From Zeus faber (Eukaryota; Chordata; Actinopteri; Zeiformes; Zeidae), in the NCBI GenBank assembly GCA_960531495.1, contig CAUIJY010000068.1, positions 2,170,001-2,234,000 on the forward strand: a stretch of 64,000 bases of DNA, in the 5' to 3' direction. Made by a program: the position numbers and the translations under genes. Of this stretch, positions 22,681 to 34,877 are shown one piece after another (position 1 is the first letter of the stretch; the number at the start of each line of letters is the position of its first letter). The notes beneath the pieces are model-generated. The model had not been told where the DNA came from and searched no databases. It was given only the letters and a program-made list of their open reading frames with translations.

Positions 22681-23995
22681 GTTTGCTGTCTAGCTGAATT
22701 AGAGAAACACCGAACCATTGTCTCTTTGTAGGCGCATGATTTAGAATGCTGCAGTACACCATATAACTTTAATGAATATGAGGAACTATTATGTGCTTCT
22801 TAAGTCTTTCTCAAAGACAGTTTAAATACAATGATAATCTAGTATGTGCTGCTAAAGTCTTGTTTGTCAACCAGTTTTAGGCCCATATAAAATGTATTTG
22901 TCGAGTTATGATCATTTTCATCATTGTGTGCACATGTGGGAAAAAACGCATTTTCAGCCGATTTAAACGTCGAAAAGGGGAATTGGTTAAACGCTTCAGT
23001 CATAACTCTGTGTGACAGTGTCAGACAGTTTAAATACAATGGTGAACTAGTTTATGCTGCTAAAGCGTTTTTTGTCAAACAGTTTTAGGCCCAAACAACA
23101 TGTATTTGTCGAGGTATGAGCATTTTCAGAACATTGGACGGTTTGCTGTCTAGCTGAATTAGAGAAACACCGAACCATTGTCTCTTTGTAGGCGCATGAT
23201 TTAGAATGCTGCAGTACACCATATAACTTTAATGAATATGAGGAACTATTATGTGCTTCTTAAGTCTTTCTCAAAGACAGTTTAAATACAATGATAATCT
23301 ATTATGTGCTGCTAAAGTCTTGTTTGTCAACCAGTTTTAGGCCCATATAAAATGTATTTGTCGAGTTATGATCATTTTCATCATTGTGTGCACATGTGGG
23401 AAAAAACGCATTTTCAGCCGATTTAAACGTCGAAAAGGGGAATTGGTTAAACGCTTCAGTCATTACTCTGTGTGACAGTGTCAGACAGTTTAAATACAAT
23501 GGTGAACTAGTATATGCTGCTAAAGCGTTTTTTGTCAAACAGTTTTAGGCCCAAACAACATGTATTTGTCGAGGTATGAGCATTTTCAGAACATTGGACG
23601 GTTTGCTGTCTAGCTGAATTAGAGAAACACCGAACCATTGTCTCTTTGTAGGCGCATGATTTAGAATGCTGCAGTACACCATATAACTTTAATGAATATG
23701 AGGAACTATTATGTGCTTCTTAAGTCTTTCTCAAAGACAGTTTAAATACAATGAAAATCTAGTATGTGCTGCTAAAGTCTTGTTTGTCAACCAGTTTTAG
23801 GCCCATATAAAATGTATTTGTCGAGTTATGATCATTTTCATCATGGTGTGCACATGTGGGAAAAAACGCATTTTCAGCCGATTTAAACGTCGAAAAGGGG
23901 AATTGGTTAAACGCTTCAGTCATAACTCTGTGTGACAGTGTCAGACAGTTTAAATACAATGGTGAACTAGTATATGCTGCTAAAGTGTTGTTTGT
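22681..23995 (+). repeat. 460-bp higher-order repeat, three copies
   Basis: Blocks beginning gtttgctgtctagctgaatt at 22681, 23141 and 23601 repeat with a 460-bp period and very few differences. Each is an alpha monomer joined to a ~252-bp chimaera with a beta-type start and an alpha-type end. A fourth equivalent block at 26301 belongs to the 2700-bp duplication. Confidence 0.85.
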
Positions 23996-26900
23996 CAAAC
24001 AGTTTTAGGCCCATCTAACATGTATTTTTCGAGTTATGATCATTTTCATCATTGTGTGCACATGTGGGAAAAAACGCATTTTCAGCCGATTTAAACGTCG
24101 AAAAGGGGAATTGGTTAAACGCTTCAGTCATAACTCTGTGTGACAGTGTCAGACAGTTTAAATACAATGGTGAACTAGTATATGCTGCTAAAGTGTTGTT
24201 TGTCAAACAGTTTTAGGCCCATCTAACATGTATTTTTCGAGTTATGATCATTTTCATCATTGTGTGCACATGTGGGAAAAAACGCATTTTCAGCCGATTT
24301 AAACGTCGAAAAGGGGAATTGGTTAAACGCTTTAGTCATTACTCTATGTGACAGTGTCGGAAAGTGTAAATACAATGATAAACTAGTATGTGCTGCTAAT
24401 GTGTTGTTTGCCAACCAGTTTTAGGCCCATATAAAATGTATTTTTCGAGTTATGATCATTTTCCGAACTTTGGACCGTTTGCTGTCTAGCTGAATTAGAG
24501 AAACACCGAACCATTGTCTCTTTGTAGGCGCATGATTTAGAATGCTGCAGTACACCATATAACTTTAATGAATATGAGGAACTATTATGTGCTTCCTAAG
24601 TTTTTCTCTCAGATTTCTATGCCCATCTAACATGTATTTTTGGAGTTAGGATCATTTTCATCATAGTGTGCACATGTGGGAAAAAACGCATTTTCAGCCG
24701 ATTTAAACGTCGAAAAGGGGAATTGGTTAAACGCTTCAGTCATTACTCTGTGTGACAGTGACAGACAGTTTAAATACAATGGTGAACTAGTATATGCTGC
24801 TAAAGTGTTGTTTGTCAACCAGTTTTAGGCCCATCTAACATGTATTTGTCGAGTTATGATCATTTTCATCATTATGTGTACATGTGGGAAAAAACGCATT
24901 TTCAGCCGATTTAAACGTCGAAAAGGGGAATTGCTTAAACGCTTCAGTCATTACTCTGTGTGACAGTGTCAGACAGTTTAAATACAATGGTGAACTAGTA
25001 TATGCTGCTAAAGCGTTGTTTGTCAAACAGTTTTAGGCCCATACAACATGTATTTGTCGAGGTATGAGCATTTTCAGAACATTGGACGGTTTGCTCTCTA
25101 GCTGAATTAGAGAAACACTGAACCATTGTCTCTTCAGAGGTGAATGATTCAGAATGCTGCAGTACAGCATAGAAATTTAATTAATATGATGAACTATTAT
25201 GTGCTTCCTAAGTTTTTCTCTCAGATTTCTATGCCCATCTAACATGTATTTGTGGAGTTAGGATCATTTTCATCATAGCGTGCACATGTGGGAAAAAACG
25301 CATTTTCGGCCGATTTAAACGTCGAAAAGGGGAATTGATTAAACCCTTTAGTCATTAATCTGTGTGACAGTGTCAGACAGTTTAAATACAATGGTGAACT
25401 AGTATATGCTGCTAAAGCGTTGTTTGTCAAACAGTTTTAGGCCCATACAACATGTATTTGTCGAGGTATGAGCATTTTGAGAACATTGGACGGTTTGCTG
25501 TCTAGCTGAATTAGAGAAACACCGAACCATTGTCTCTTCAGAGGTGAATGATTCAGAATGCTGCAGTACAGCATAGAAATTTTATTAATATGATGAACTA
25601 TTATGTGCTTCCTAAGTTTTTCTCTCAGATTTCTATGCCCATCTAACATGTATTTCTGGAGTTATGATCATTTTCAGAACTTGTGACGGTTTGCTGTCTA
25701 GCTGAATTAGAGAAACACCGAACCATTGTCTCTTCAGAGGTGAATGATTCAGAATGCTGCAGTACAGCATAGAAATTTAATTAATATGATGAACTATTAT
25801 GTGCTTCCTAAGTTTTTCTCTCAGATTTCTATGCCCATCTAACATGTATTTGTGGAGTTAGGATCATTTTCATCATAGTGTGCACATGTGGGAAAAAACG
25901 CATTTTCAGCCGATTTAAACGTCGAAAAGGGGAATTGCTTAAACGCTTCAGTCATTACTCTGTGTGACAGTGTCAGACAGTTTAAATACAATGGTGAACT
26001 AGTATATGCTGCTAAAGTGTTGTTTGTCAACCAGTTTTAGGCCCATCTAACATGTATTTGTCGAGTTATGGTCATTTTCATCATTGTGTGCACATGTGGG
26101 AAAAAACGCATTTTCAGCCGATTTAAACGTCGAAAAGGGGAATTGGTTAAACGCTTCAGTCATTACTCTGTGTGACAGTGTCAGACAGTTTAAATACAAT
26201 GGTGAACTAGTATATGCTGCTAAAGCGTTTTTTGTCAAACAGTTTTAGGCCCAAACAACATGTATTTGTCGAGGTATGAGCATTTTCAGAACATTGGACG
26301 GTTTGCTGTCTAGCTGAATTAGAGAAACACCGAACCATTGTCTCTTTGTAGGCGCATGATTTAGAATGCTGCAGTACACCATATAACTTTAATGAATATG
26401 AGGAACTATTATGTGCTTCTTAAGTCTTTCTCAAAGACAGTTTAAATACAATGAAAATCTAGTATGTGCTGCTAAAGTCTTGTTTGTCAACCAGTTTTAG
26501 GCCCATATAAAATGTATTTGTCGAGTTATGATCATTTTCATCATGGTGTGCACATGTGGGAAAAAACGCATTTTCAGCCGATTTAAACGTCGAAAAGGGG
26601 AATTGGTTAAACGCTTCAGTCATAACTCTGTGTGACAGTGTCAGACAGTTTAAATACAATGGTGAACTAGTATATGCTGCTAAAGTGTTGTTTGTCAAAC
26701 AGTTTTAGGCCCATCTAACATGTATTTTTCGAGTTATGATCATTTTCATCATTGTGTGCACATGTGGGAAAAAACGCATTTTCAGCCGATTTAAACGTCG
26801 AAAAGGGGAATTGGTTAAACGCTTCAGTCATAACTCTGTGTGACAGTGTCAGACAGTTTAAATACAATGGTGAACTAGTATATGCTGCTAAAGTGTTGTT

Positions 26901-28785
26901 TGTCAAACAGTTTTAGGCCCATCTAACATGTATTTTTCGAGTTATGATCATTTTCATCATTGTGTGCACATGTGGGAAAAAACGCATTTTCAGCCGATTT
27001 AAACGTCGAAAAGGGGAATTGGTTAAACGCTTTAGTCATTACTCTATGTGACAGTGTCGGAAAGTGTAAATACAATGATAAACTAGTATGTGCTGCTAAT
27101 GTGTTGTTTGCCAACCAGTTTTAGGCCCATATAAAATGTATTTTTCGAGTTATGATCATTTTCCGAACTTTGGACCGTTTGCTGTCTAGCTGAATTAGAG
27201 AAACACCGAACCATTGTCTCTTTGTAGGCGCATGATTTAGAATGCTGCAGTACACCATATAACTTTAATGAATATGAGGAACTATTATGTGCTTCCTAAG
27301 TTTTTCTCTCAGATTTCTATGCCCATCTAACATGTATTTTTGGAGTTAGGATCATTTTCATCATAGTGTGCACATGTGGGAAAAAACGCATTTTCAGCCG
27401 ATTTAAACGTCGAAAAGGGGAATTGGTTAAACGCTTCAGTCATTACTCTGTGTGACAGTGACAGACAGTTTAAATACAATGGTGAACTAGTATATGCTGC
27501 TAAAGTGTTGTTTGTCAACCAGTTTTAGGCCCATCTAACATGTATTTGTCGAGTTATGATCATTTTCATCATTATGTGTACATGTGGGAAAAAACGCATT
27601 TTCAGCCGATTTAAACGTCGAAAAGGGGAATTGCTTAAACGCTTCAGTCATTACTCTGTGTGACAGTGTCAGACAGTTTAAATACAATGGTGAACTAGTA
27701 TATGCTGCTAAAGCGTTGTTTGTCAAACAGTTTTAGGCCCATACAACATGTATTTGTCGAGGTATGAGCATTTTCAGAACATTGGACGGTTTGCTCTCTA
27801 GCTGAATTAGAGAAACACTGAACCATTGTCTCTTCAGAGGTGAATGATTCAGAATGCTGCAGTACAGCATAGAAATTTAATTAATATGATGAACTATTAT
27901 GTGCTTCCTAAGTTTTTCTCTCAGATTTCTATGCCCATCTAACATGAATTTGTGGAGTTAGGATCATTTTCATCATAGCGTGCACATGTGGGAAAAAACG
28001 CATTTTCGGCCGATTTAAACGTCGAAAAGGGGAATTGATTAAACCCTTTAGTCATTAATCTGTGTGACAGTGTCAGACAGTTTAAATACAATGGTGAACT
28101 AGTATATGCTGCTAAAGCGTTGTTTGTCAAACAGTTTTAGGCCCATACAACATGTATTTGTCGAGGTATGAGCATTTTGAGAACATTGGACGGTTTGCTG
28201 TCTAGCTGAATTAGAGAAACACCGAACCATTGTCTCTTCAGAGGTGAATGATTCAGAATGCTGCAGTACAGCATAGAAATTTTATTAATATGATGAACTA
28301 TTATGTGCTTCCTAAGTTTTTCTCTCAGATTTCTATGCCCATCTAACATGTATTTCTGGAGTTATGATCATTTTCAGAACTTGTGACGGTTTGCTGTCTA
28401 GCTGAATTAGAGAAACACCGAACCATTGTCTCTTCAGAGGTGAATGATTCAGAATGCTGCAGTACAGCATAGAAATTTAATTAATATGATGAACTATTAT
28501 GTGCTTCCTAAGTTTTTCTCTCAGATTTCTATGCCCATCTAACATGTATTTGTGGAGTTAGGATCATTTTCATCATAGTGTGCACATGTGGGAAAAAACG
28601 CATTTTCAGCCGATTTAAACGTCGAAAAGGGGAATTGCTTAAACGCTTCAGTCATTACTCTGTGTGACAGTGTCAGACAGTTTAAATACAATGGTGAACT
28701 AGTATATGCTGCTAAAGTGTTGTTTGTCAACCAGTTTTAGGCCCATCTAACATGTATTTGTCGAGTTATGGTCATTTTCATCATT
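23372..28785 (+). repeat. 2700-bp higher-order repeat, two near-identical copies
   Basis: 23372-26071 is repeated at 26072-28771, with identity continuing to about 28785. Reading line by line I saw a single base difference, at 27947. The copies contain the same series of alpha and beta monomers. Near identity implies a very recent unequal exchange, or a duplicated stretch in the assembly. Confidence 0.92.
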
Positions 28786-29776
28786 ATGTGCACATGTGGG
28801 AAAAAACGCATTTTCAGCCGATTTAAACGTCGAAAAGGGGAATTGCTTAAACGCTTCAGTCATTACTCTGTGTGACAGTGTCAGACAGTTTAAAAACAAT
28901 GGTGAACTAGTATATGCTGCTAAAGTGTTGTTTGTCAATCAGTTTTAGGCCCATCTAACATGTATTTGTGGAGTTAGGATCATTTTCATCATAGTGTGCA
29001 CATGTGGGAAAAAACGCATTTTCAGCCGATTTAAACGTCGAAAAGGGGAATTGATTAAACGCTTCAGTCATTACTCTGTGTGACAGTGTCAGACAGTTTA
29101 AATACAATGGTGAACTAGTATATGCTGCTAAAGTGTTGTTTGTCAATCAGTTTTAGGCCCATCTAACATGTATTTGTGGAGTTAGGATCATTTTCATCAT
29201 AGTGTGCACATGTGGGAAAAAACGCATTTTCAGCCGATTTAAACGTCGAAAAGGGGAATTGATTAAACGCTTCAGTCATTACTCTGTGTGACAGTGTCAG
29301 ACAGTTTAAATACAATGGTGAACTAGTATATGCTGCTAAAGTGTTGTTTGTCAAACAGTTTTAGGCCCATCTAACATGTATTTGTCGAGTTATGGTCATT
29401 TTCATCATTATGTGCACATTTGGGAAAAAACGCATTTTCAGCCGATTTAAACGTCGAAAAGGGGAATTGCTTAAACGCTTCAGTCATTACTCTGTGTGAC
29501 AGTGTCAGACAGTTTAAATACAATGGTGAACTAGTATATGCTGCTAAAGTGTTGTTTGTCAACCAGTGCGCATGCGCGACTGGCATCCGACAGCACCAGG
29601 AAGTGGAACACCGCGGGTGGAACACGGAAGGGAGTTTTCTTTTTTCCGGACTCCAGAACGTCTTTACGGAATCTTTTTCATCTTTATGTGACTGATCCTC
29701 CAGCAGTGGTTGTTTTCAGTGCGTGGGGGGTCCCCCCCCCCACACACCCCAACCACCCTTTTTCTTCGGGTGTGCG

Positions 29777-31045
29777 ATGACCGATCACATTGAAACAAAC
29801 TCTGCGACCGGGAAAATGGATCACGTACGGCTGAATGAAGAAGCAAACGCACCAAAAGGTGGCGGCGAAGCAGACAGAAGCTATGGAAAAGAGCTTACAG
29901 TCTGTGTGGAACTGCAAGGGGAGGAAAGTATTACGACGACGGAATTGATGAAGAACGTGCTAGAGCTCTGCGGCGGTTTACTAGCTTGCCGCACCACCGG
30001 AGATCGACGATACGAACTTACAATGAGTGACCAAAGAGGGAAAGATCGCCTGCTGGAGGGATTCAAGATTGGAGAGGTAAGAATAATAGCCAGAGAATTG
30101 AGGAATGACGAGATGGTCGTTTCCTTCCTCAACCTCCCGGCTTATATTACTGACGACGAAATACTGGGGAAGCTACATGGTTGGGGCGTGTCGGCCACCT
30201 CGCCGATTAAGCGCAGAATGTGGCCAGGAACCCGTATTGCGGACGGTACACGGTTTATGAGAGTAAAATTCAATAAATTAGTTCAGAGTCTTCCATACTC
30301 TGCAAAGTTTCACACTGCCATAGGGCCAGAGTACTTCCGCGTCATTCACGATAGACAATCAAAGGTCTGCCGCCTCTGTATACAGCCTGGACATATCCTA
30401 CGGGAATGTCCGGAGTTCTTCTGTCGCAAATGTGGATTGCAAGGACACTTTGCGAGAGAGTGCCAAAGTGCCAAGAAATGTGACCTGTGTCATAACACTT
30501 GGAATGAATGTGACTGCAATAAGAGCGAGGAGGACGGCGGCGCTCCGCTGGTGACGACGGCCGCTTCAACCGATAGGCAAGGCGAACTGCATAGCGAGGA
30601 TGAAAATAAAATGGAGACTGAGACGGGGCAGGCGGATGTGAGGGATGAAACTCAACCTGCAGTGGCGGGTAGTATGAACCAAGCAAGCGAGGTGAGGCTA
30701 GATCTGAGCCCCGGCTCTGACGAGGAGAGCGGAGCGAGACGAGGAGCGAGGCTGAAGGCGGAGGTGGGAGGGGAGGTGCTAGCCTTGGGAGTGGGCCCCA
30801 CCCCCGCTCCTACCCCGCTGCTGCTGAAGCAAATCAGAGATCCTGCATCTGAGATGGGAATGATGAATAGGTCATCATCTCAGTCCCAGCCCCTCCAGCG
30901 ACTGCCTCTTGATAACCTGATCTCAAGTGCAAGTGAGGCCGAATCCGAGATAGACTTGTCTCATATGAACAGAATTGGGAAAAGGCTAAGTGAAAAGCAG
31001 ATGAGAAGGAGAAGCAAGAGAAACAAAGACAGACTTAATAACTAA
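29777..31045 (+). CDS. LINE ORF1 protein, CCHC zinc-knuckle nucleic-acid binding
   Basis: 422 residues from the ATG at 29777 (MTDHIETNSATG). The frame is open further upstream to 29723, but that part lies in a C-run and reads poly-Pro, so the 29777 ATG is preferred. Residues ~40-185 look like an RRM-type fold region (VVSFLNLPAYITDDEIL, RFMRVKF). Two CCHC knuckles follow at ~198-211 (CRLCIQPGHILREC) and ~216-229 (CRKCGLQGHFAREC), then a cysteine-rich third motif at ~235-247 (CDLC...CDC). The C-terminal third is acidic and then strongly basic (RRRSKRNKDR). In L1/Tx1-type elements ORF1 protein binds the element RNA and forms the ribonucleoprotein. No stop or frameshift is seen. Confidence 0.9.
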   Translation: MTDHIETNSATGKMDHVRLNEEANAPKGGGEADRSYGKELTVCVELQGEESITTTELMKNVLELCGGLLACRTTGDRRYELTMSDQRGKDRLLEGFKIGEVRIIARELRNDEMVVSFLNLPAYITDDEILGKLHGWGVSATSPIKRRMWPGTRIADGTRFMRVKFNKLVQSLPYSAKFHTAIGPEYFRVIHDRQSKVCRLCIQPGHILRECPEFFCRKCGLQGHFARECQSAKKCDLCHNTWNECDCNKSEEDGGAPLVTTAASTDRQGELHSEDENKMETETGQADVRDETQPAVAGSMNQASEVRLDLSPGSDEESGARRGARLKAEVGGEVLALGVGPTPAPTPLLLKQIRDPASEMGMMNRSSSQSQPLQRLPLDNLISSASEAESEIDLSHMNRIGKRLSEKQMRRRSKRNKDRLNN

Positions 31046-31082
31046 ATGTCGAAAATCATACTCTCTTCTCAGTGTGACTCTT

Positions 31083-34000
31083 ATGATTAGCTTCACTTCT
31101 CTAAATGCTAACGGCCTGCGCTCAAAATCGAAAATAGATTCTGTACTGCAAACTTTGAACTCGGATGTAGTCTGCCTGCAAGAAACTTGGTGGGACCAGG
31201 AGCATCACGACTATGTGGCGAACCAGAGAAACAAGCAGGTATTTTCAAACCACGGGTCAGCAAGATCATGCGGGGTGGCAATCATATCTAAGATTGCTTT
31301 AGGCATGAATGCTGAAGAGATATACAAAGACGATCAAGGCAGAGTATTAATTGTAGATTTTTCACTTAATAAACAACGATATAGAATAATTAACATATAT
31401 GCACCAAACAATGAAAATCATAGAAAGCAGTTTTTTATTAAATTAAAGAAATGGTACGGAAACAATGTAATAATAACTGGAGACTTTAATGTGGCTCTAA
31501 CAAAAATGGACGTGTCAGTAAACAATACCTTCAAGAGTGACGCCAGTCGAACAACCCTAATGAATTTGATAAATCACCATAACCTAGTAGAAATGTGGAG
31601 AATCTCAAACCCTTTGAAGCGGGACTTCTCGAGAAGGCAGATTGTAAAGGGGGTCCTCAAACAGTCCAGAATCGATCTCTGTCTGGCTTCCTCCAGCATT
31701 ATCAGAGACATTAACAAAATTAAATATGAGTTCAATAGCTGGAGCGATCACGCATCTTTATATTGGCAATTAGGGGACGATGGAAGGCCCAGAGGTGGGG
31801 GCATCTGGTGCTTCAATGCCAGTCTCCTTGAGGACCAAACCTTCAAAAAAAAGATAAGGAATCTACTGAGCAATATAACAGATGAATTAGCTGTAGAAGG
31901 AAACTACATTAAATCATGGGACGATGTAAAAAGACGAATTAAGAGAGCCTGTATAAATTATAGTAAAGAGAAAGGATGGCGGGAAGGAATGGAGGAGAGA
32001 ACATTAAGGGACCTCCTCGCAAAAGAAATTACATTACTTGACCATGACCCTGACAGAAGTTGTGCAAAATTTGAAGAATATGAAGCTAAACTTCACTCTT
32101 TTGAAAAGAAAAGATGCATAGGAGCAGCTGTTAGAAGTAGATTTAAAAATATCACAGATGGGGAGAAATGTACAGCTTTTTTCCTTGGCCTAGAAAAAAA
32201 AACCCAAAACAAAGCCAGAATGGGTCCGATTGAAAATAGTAAGGGGGAAATAATAGTTGAGCAGGAAGACATACTGGACGAAATACATAGGTATTACGAG
32301 AACCTCTTTACTAGTAACAGCTCCAATCCAAAACAAACTAAAGAAATACTGGAATGTATTGATAGGGAAATAAATCACATCGACAAAGAAGAGTGCGACA
32401 CGGTAATCACATTAGCGGAAGTAGAACTGGCAATAGATGGACTAAATAAGAACAAAAGCCCAGGCCCAGACGGAATCTCGACAGAGTTCTACCAGTGCTT
32501 CAAAGCCCAGCTGGCCCCCTTGCTGCTAAAACTTTACACTAGTATTAGAGTAAACCAGACAACTCCGGACTCCCTCACAAAAGGTATCATCACAATTGTA
32601 TTTAAGAATAAAGGATGCCGGAACCAACTGAAAAACTATAGGCCAATTAGCCTACTCAATTCAGATTATAAGATTCTGGCAAAAATTCTGGCTAATAGAC
32701 TTAAAGCAGTAATAGGCTCAATCATCAGCAATACGCAAACTTACAGTATCCCAGGCAGAGATATTACAGACTCCATCAATACAATTAGGGATACAGTAAA
32801 AACAATGACTATGCAGAGGGGCCTGCTGCTTGGAGTAGACCTAGAAAAAGCTTTTGACAGGGTTGAGCATCCGTTCCTCTGGTCCGTAATGGAAAAGTTC
32901 GGCTTCGGAGCAAAGTTCATCGATTGGATCAAGGTGTTATATCGAAGTGCGAGTAGCAGGGTGAAATGCAACGGACTTCTCACCAGGGACATTCGGATCG
33001 AGAGGTCTGTGAGACAGGGATGCCCCCTCTCAGCTCTGCTATACACCCTGGTCGCAGAACCCCTCGCACTCCTAATACTGAAAGACAAAAATATAAAAGG
33101 TATCTTAACGCCAAATGGCAACAAAACCAAAATAGTCCAATATGCAGACGACATTAATATCATGGTCTCGGATGGTGACAGCATAGACCATGTCTTCAAA
33201 CACCTAGGGGCCTATGAGAAAGCCTCTGGCGCAAGAATCAATAAAGAAAAATCTGCAATAATGTTCTGCGGTAAGAATCAAAAAACGATAAACAAATGGG
33301 GCCTTAAAGAGACCACAGGGTGCAGAGAAATCTTGGGTGTGTACATTGGGAAAGACGAGAGTGAAGCAAGAGATAAAACATGGAAGAGTGTGATAATTAA
33401 AATACAGTGTACCTTGAACCTGTGGAGGGCGAGGGGGCTTAGTCTAAAAGGAAAGGTAATAGTATCTAATGCCTTAGTGCTGTCAAAAATTAATCATGCT
33501 TTGGGAACCTGTGAGCTGCCCGATTCGGCACTAAATTCATTGAACGGTGAGATATCCTCCTTTCTTTGGAAGGGTAAGGGAAATATGATCGCCCACAGGG
33601 CGTTAATTGCTAATAAACGGGAGGGGGGATTAGGGCTGATTGACATTGGTGCCAAAAGAGACGCACTGAGGGTTAAATTGATAGGGAAATTCTTGGATTC
33701 GACCAGGCAGTATCCCTGGGAGGACGCACTCGCAGGCTACCTGGCGGAGTTTGGGGAGAGGAGCAAATACAATCTCTGTACCCACTACCCCAGAAAAACC
33801 TACAGTGGCCTGCCGGGCTTCTACCAGGAGGTGCTGGAGGCATGGGGAAGGATACTCCCCCACCTCAGACCCGAGTGCAGTAAAAAAGAGCATGTGCTGC
33901 AGTTACCTTTCCTCTCGAATCCATGCTTCACCTATAATGGGAGAAACCTCGTCAGCAGTCACTTGACGGCAGCAGGCCTAACAAGAGTGGGACAGGTGAC

Positions 34001-34877
34001 CGACCACAAAGGGAACTTTGATATAGGGAATGTACTTTGGGAATTAGACAGATGGAAGGTGCAATACAGGGAAAAACTGATTGTCTCTTTCGGGGAAAAA
34101 TTTGATCAAAGCCTACTACCTGAGTGGCGAGGCATGCTCAAAGAGAAAGGACCCAAGGTGCAGGATGATGCCCTGAACTTCCTCCTGTGCCTTAGAGGAA
34201 AATTCCCCACCATCCAATCAGTGAAAACCAGAGACTGGTATAGATTACTCATTTCAAAGATTGTGACAATTCCAGCTTCAGAAAAGGCCTGGTCAAGGAT
34301 ATTTCCTGGCTATTCAATTAGAAATATATGGAACAACATGGAAATCCCTTTTGCCACATCAGCCATCTTCCACCTGGATTTCAAGATAAGGCACAGGAGG
34401 ATTTTTACTGGCATCATCCTGCATCAAATACACAAAGACTTGCACAAGAGGGAGTGTGCGGTCTGCATGGAAGAAGCAGAAGACATTGAGCACCTGTTCC
34501 TTAGGTGCACGGCCCTCACGAACTATAGGGAGAGGGTCAAGAGCCTACTGGTGGAACATTGTGGCCTTAGGAGACTAACAGGGCTTACATGGGACTGGGC
34601 CTACATGTTTGGCCCCCCCCCCAAAACAAAGAGTCCAACGGAAAACTTACTGATAAACACTGTGCTGGCATTTGCCAGGCGCGCAACATGGACAAGAAGG
34701 AACTTGGCACTATATGAGGGTAGAGACGTAAGCATACAAAGCCTCTTTGGAAACTCACTAAAAGCCCACCTATTGTTGCTATATGGAGGAAACAAAGACC
34801 TTTTTGTAAGCCAATTCATGCAACAAACTACCCTACTCCAGGAAACTGAATACCACTCTCTCTCCTTCGCATTCTGA
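31083..34877 (+). CDS. LINE ORF2 protein: AP endonuclease and reverse transcriptase
   Basis: 1264 residues from the ATG at 31083; an in-frame GTG nine bases upstream is not needed. The apurinic-type endonuclease spans ~1-230: LNANG, VCLQETWW with the catalytic Glu near 34, IYAPNN, GDFNVAL and SDHASLYW. The reverse transcriptase spans ~450-760: NKNKSPGPDGIS, NYRPISLLN, GVDLEKAFDRVEHPFL, RQGCPLSALLYTL and the catalytic YADD at 687-690. A C-terminal zinc motif, CAVC...HLFLRC, lies at ~1125-1145, as in L1/Tx1 elements. The protein nicks target DNA and copies element RNA onto it. All key residues I can check are present and the frame is uninterrupted, so it may be functional. Confidence 0.95.
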   Translation: MISFTSLNANGLRSKSKIDSVLQTLNSDVVCLQETWWDQEHHDYVANQRNKQVFSNHGSARSCGVAIISKIALGMNAEEIYKDDQGRVLIVDFSLNKQRYRIINIYAPNNENHRKQFFIKLKKWYGNNVIITGDFNVALTKMDVSVNNTFKSDASRTTLMNLINHHNLVEMWRISNPLKRDFSRRQIVKGVLKQSRIDLCLASSSIIRDINKIKYEFNSWSDHASLYWQLGDDGRPRGGGIWCFNASLLEDQTFKKKIRNLLSNITDELAVEGNYIKSWDDVKRRIKRACINYSKEKGWREGMEERTLRDLLAKEITLLDHDPDRSCAKFEEYEAKLHSFEKKRCIGAAVRSRFKNITDGEKCTAFFLGLEKKTQNKARMGPIENSKGEIIVEQEDILDEIHRYYENLFTSNSSNPKQTKEILECIDREINHIDKEECDTVITLAEVELAIDGLNKNKSPGPDGISTEFYQCFKAQLAPLLLKLYTSIRVNQTTPDSLTKGIITIVFKNKGCRNQLKNYRPISLLNSDYKILAKILANRLKAVIGSIISNTQTYSIPGRDITDSINTIRDTVKTMTMQRGLLLGVDLEKAFDRVEHPFLWSVMEKFGFGAKFIDWIKVLYRSASSRVKCNGLLTRDIRIERSVRQGCPLSALLYTLVAEPLALLILKDKNIKGILTPNGNKTKIVQYADDINIMVSDGDSIDHVFKHLGAYEKASGARINKEKSAIMFCGKNQKTINKWGLKETTGCREILGVYIGKDESEARDKTWKSVIIKIQCTLNLWRARGLSLKGKVIVSNALVLSKINHALGTCELPDSALNSLNGEISSFLWKGKGNMIAHRALIANKREGGLGLIDIGAKRDALRVKLIGKFLDSTRQYPWEDALAGYLAEFGERSKYNLCTHYPRKTYSGLPGFYQEVLEAWGRILPHLRPECSKKEHVLQLPFLSNPCFTYNGRNLVSSHLTAAGLTRVGQVTDHKGNFDIGNVLWELDRWKVQYREKLIVSFGEKFDQSLLPEWRGMLKEKGPKVQDDALNFLLCLRGKFPTIQSVKTRDWYRLLISKIVTIPASEKAWSRIFPGYSIRNIWNNMEIPFATSAIFHLDFKIRHRRIFTGIILHQIHKDLHKRECAVCMEEAEDIEHLFLRCTALTNYRERVKSLLVEHCGLRRLTGLTWDWAYMFGPPPKTKSPTENLLINTVLAFARRATWTRRNLALYEGRDVSIQSLFGNSLKAHLLLLYGGNKDLFVSQFMQQTTLLQETEYHSLSFAF

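Larger units (their letters stand above)
19107..29567 (+). repeat. Satellite array, forward orientation, left part
   Basis: Two related monomers alternate. The alpha type (~208 bp) reads acatgtatttgtcgagttat ... gggaaaaaacgcattttcag ... gaactagtatatgctgctaa ... ttttaggcccatctaa. The beta type (~196 bp) shares the first ~35 bp and the last ~40 bp but has a different centre (gctgtctagctgaattagag ... gctgcagtac). Monomers left of ~22600 are more diverged and include alpha/beta hybrids. Those to the right form near-identical higher-order repeats. Composition is AT-rich. Alpha monomers contain a recurring ~63-codon minus-strand frame, judged non-coding because 208 is not a multiple of 3. Confidence 0.95.

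Noticed and set aside
24015-24414. CENP-B box in the alpha monomer
   Set aside because: The minus strand has ttttcgacgtttaaatcgg, with TTCG and CGG elements, but the spacing and the central A do not fit the CENP-B box consensus.
29723-29776. Upstream start for LINE ORF1
   Set aside because: It lies in a C-run and encodes only poly-Pro. The ATG at 29777 opens the conserved-looking part.
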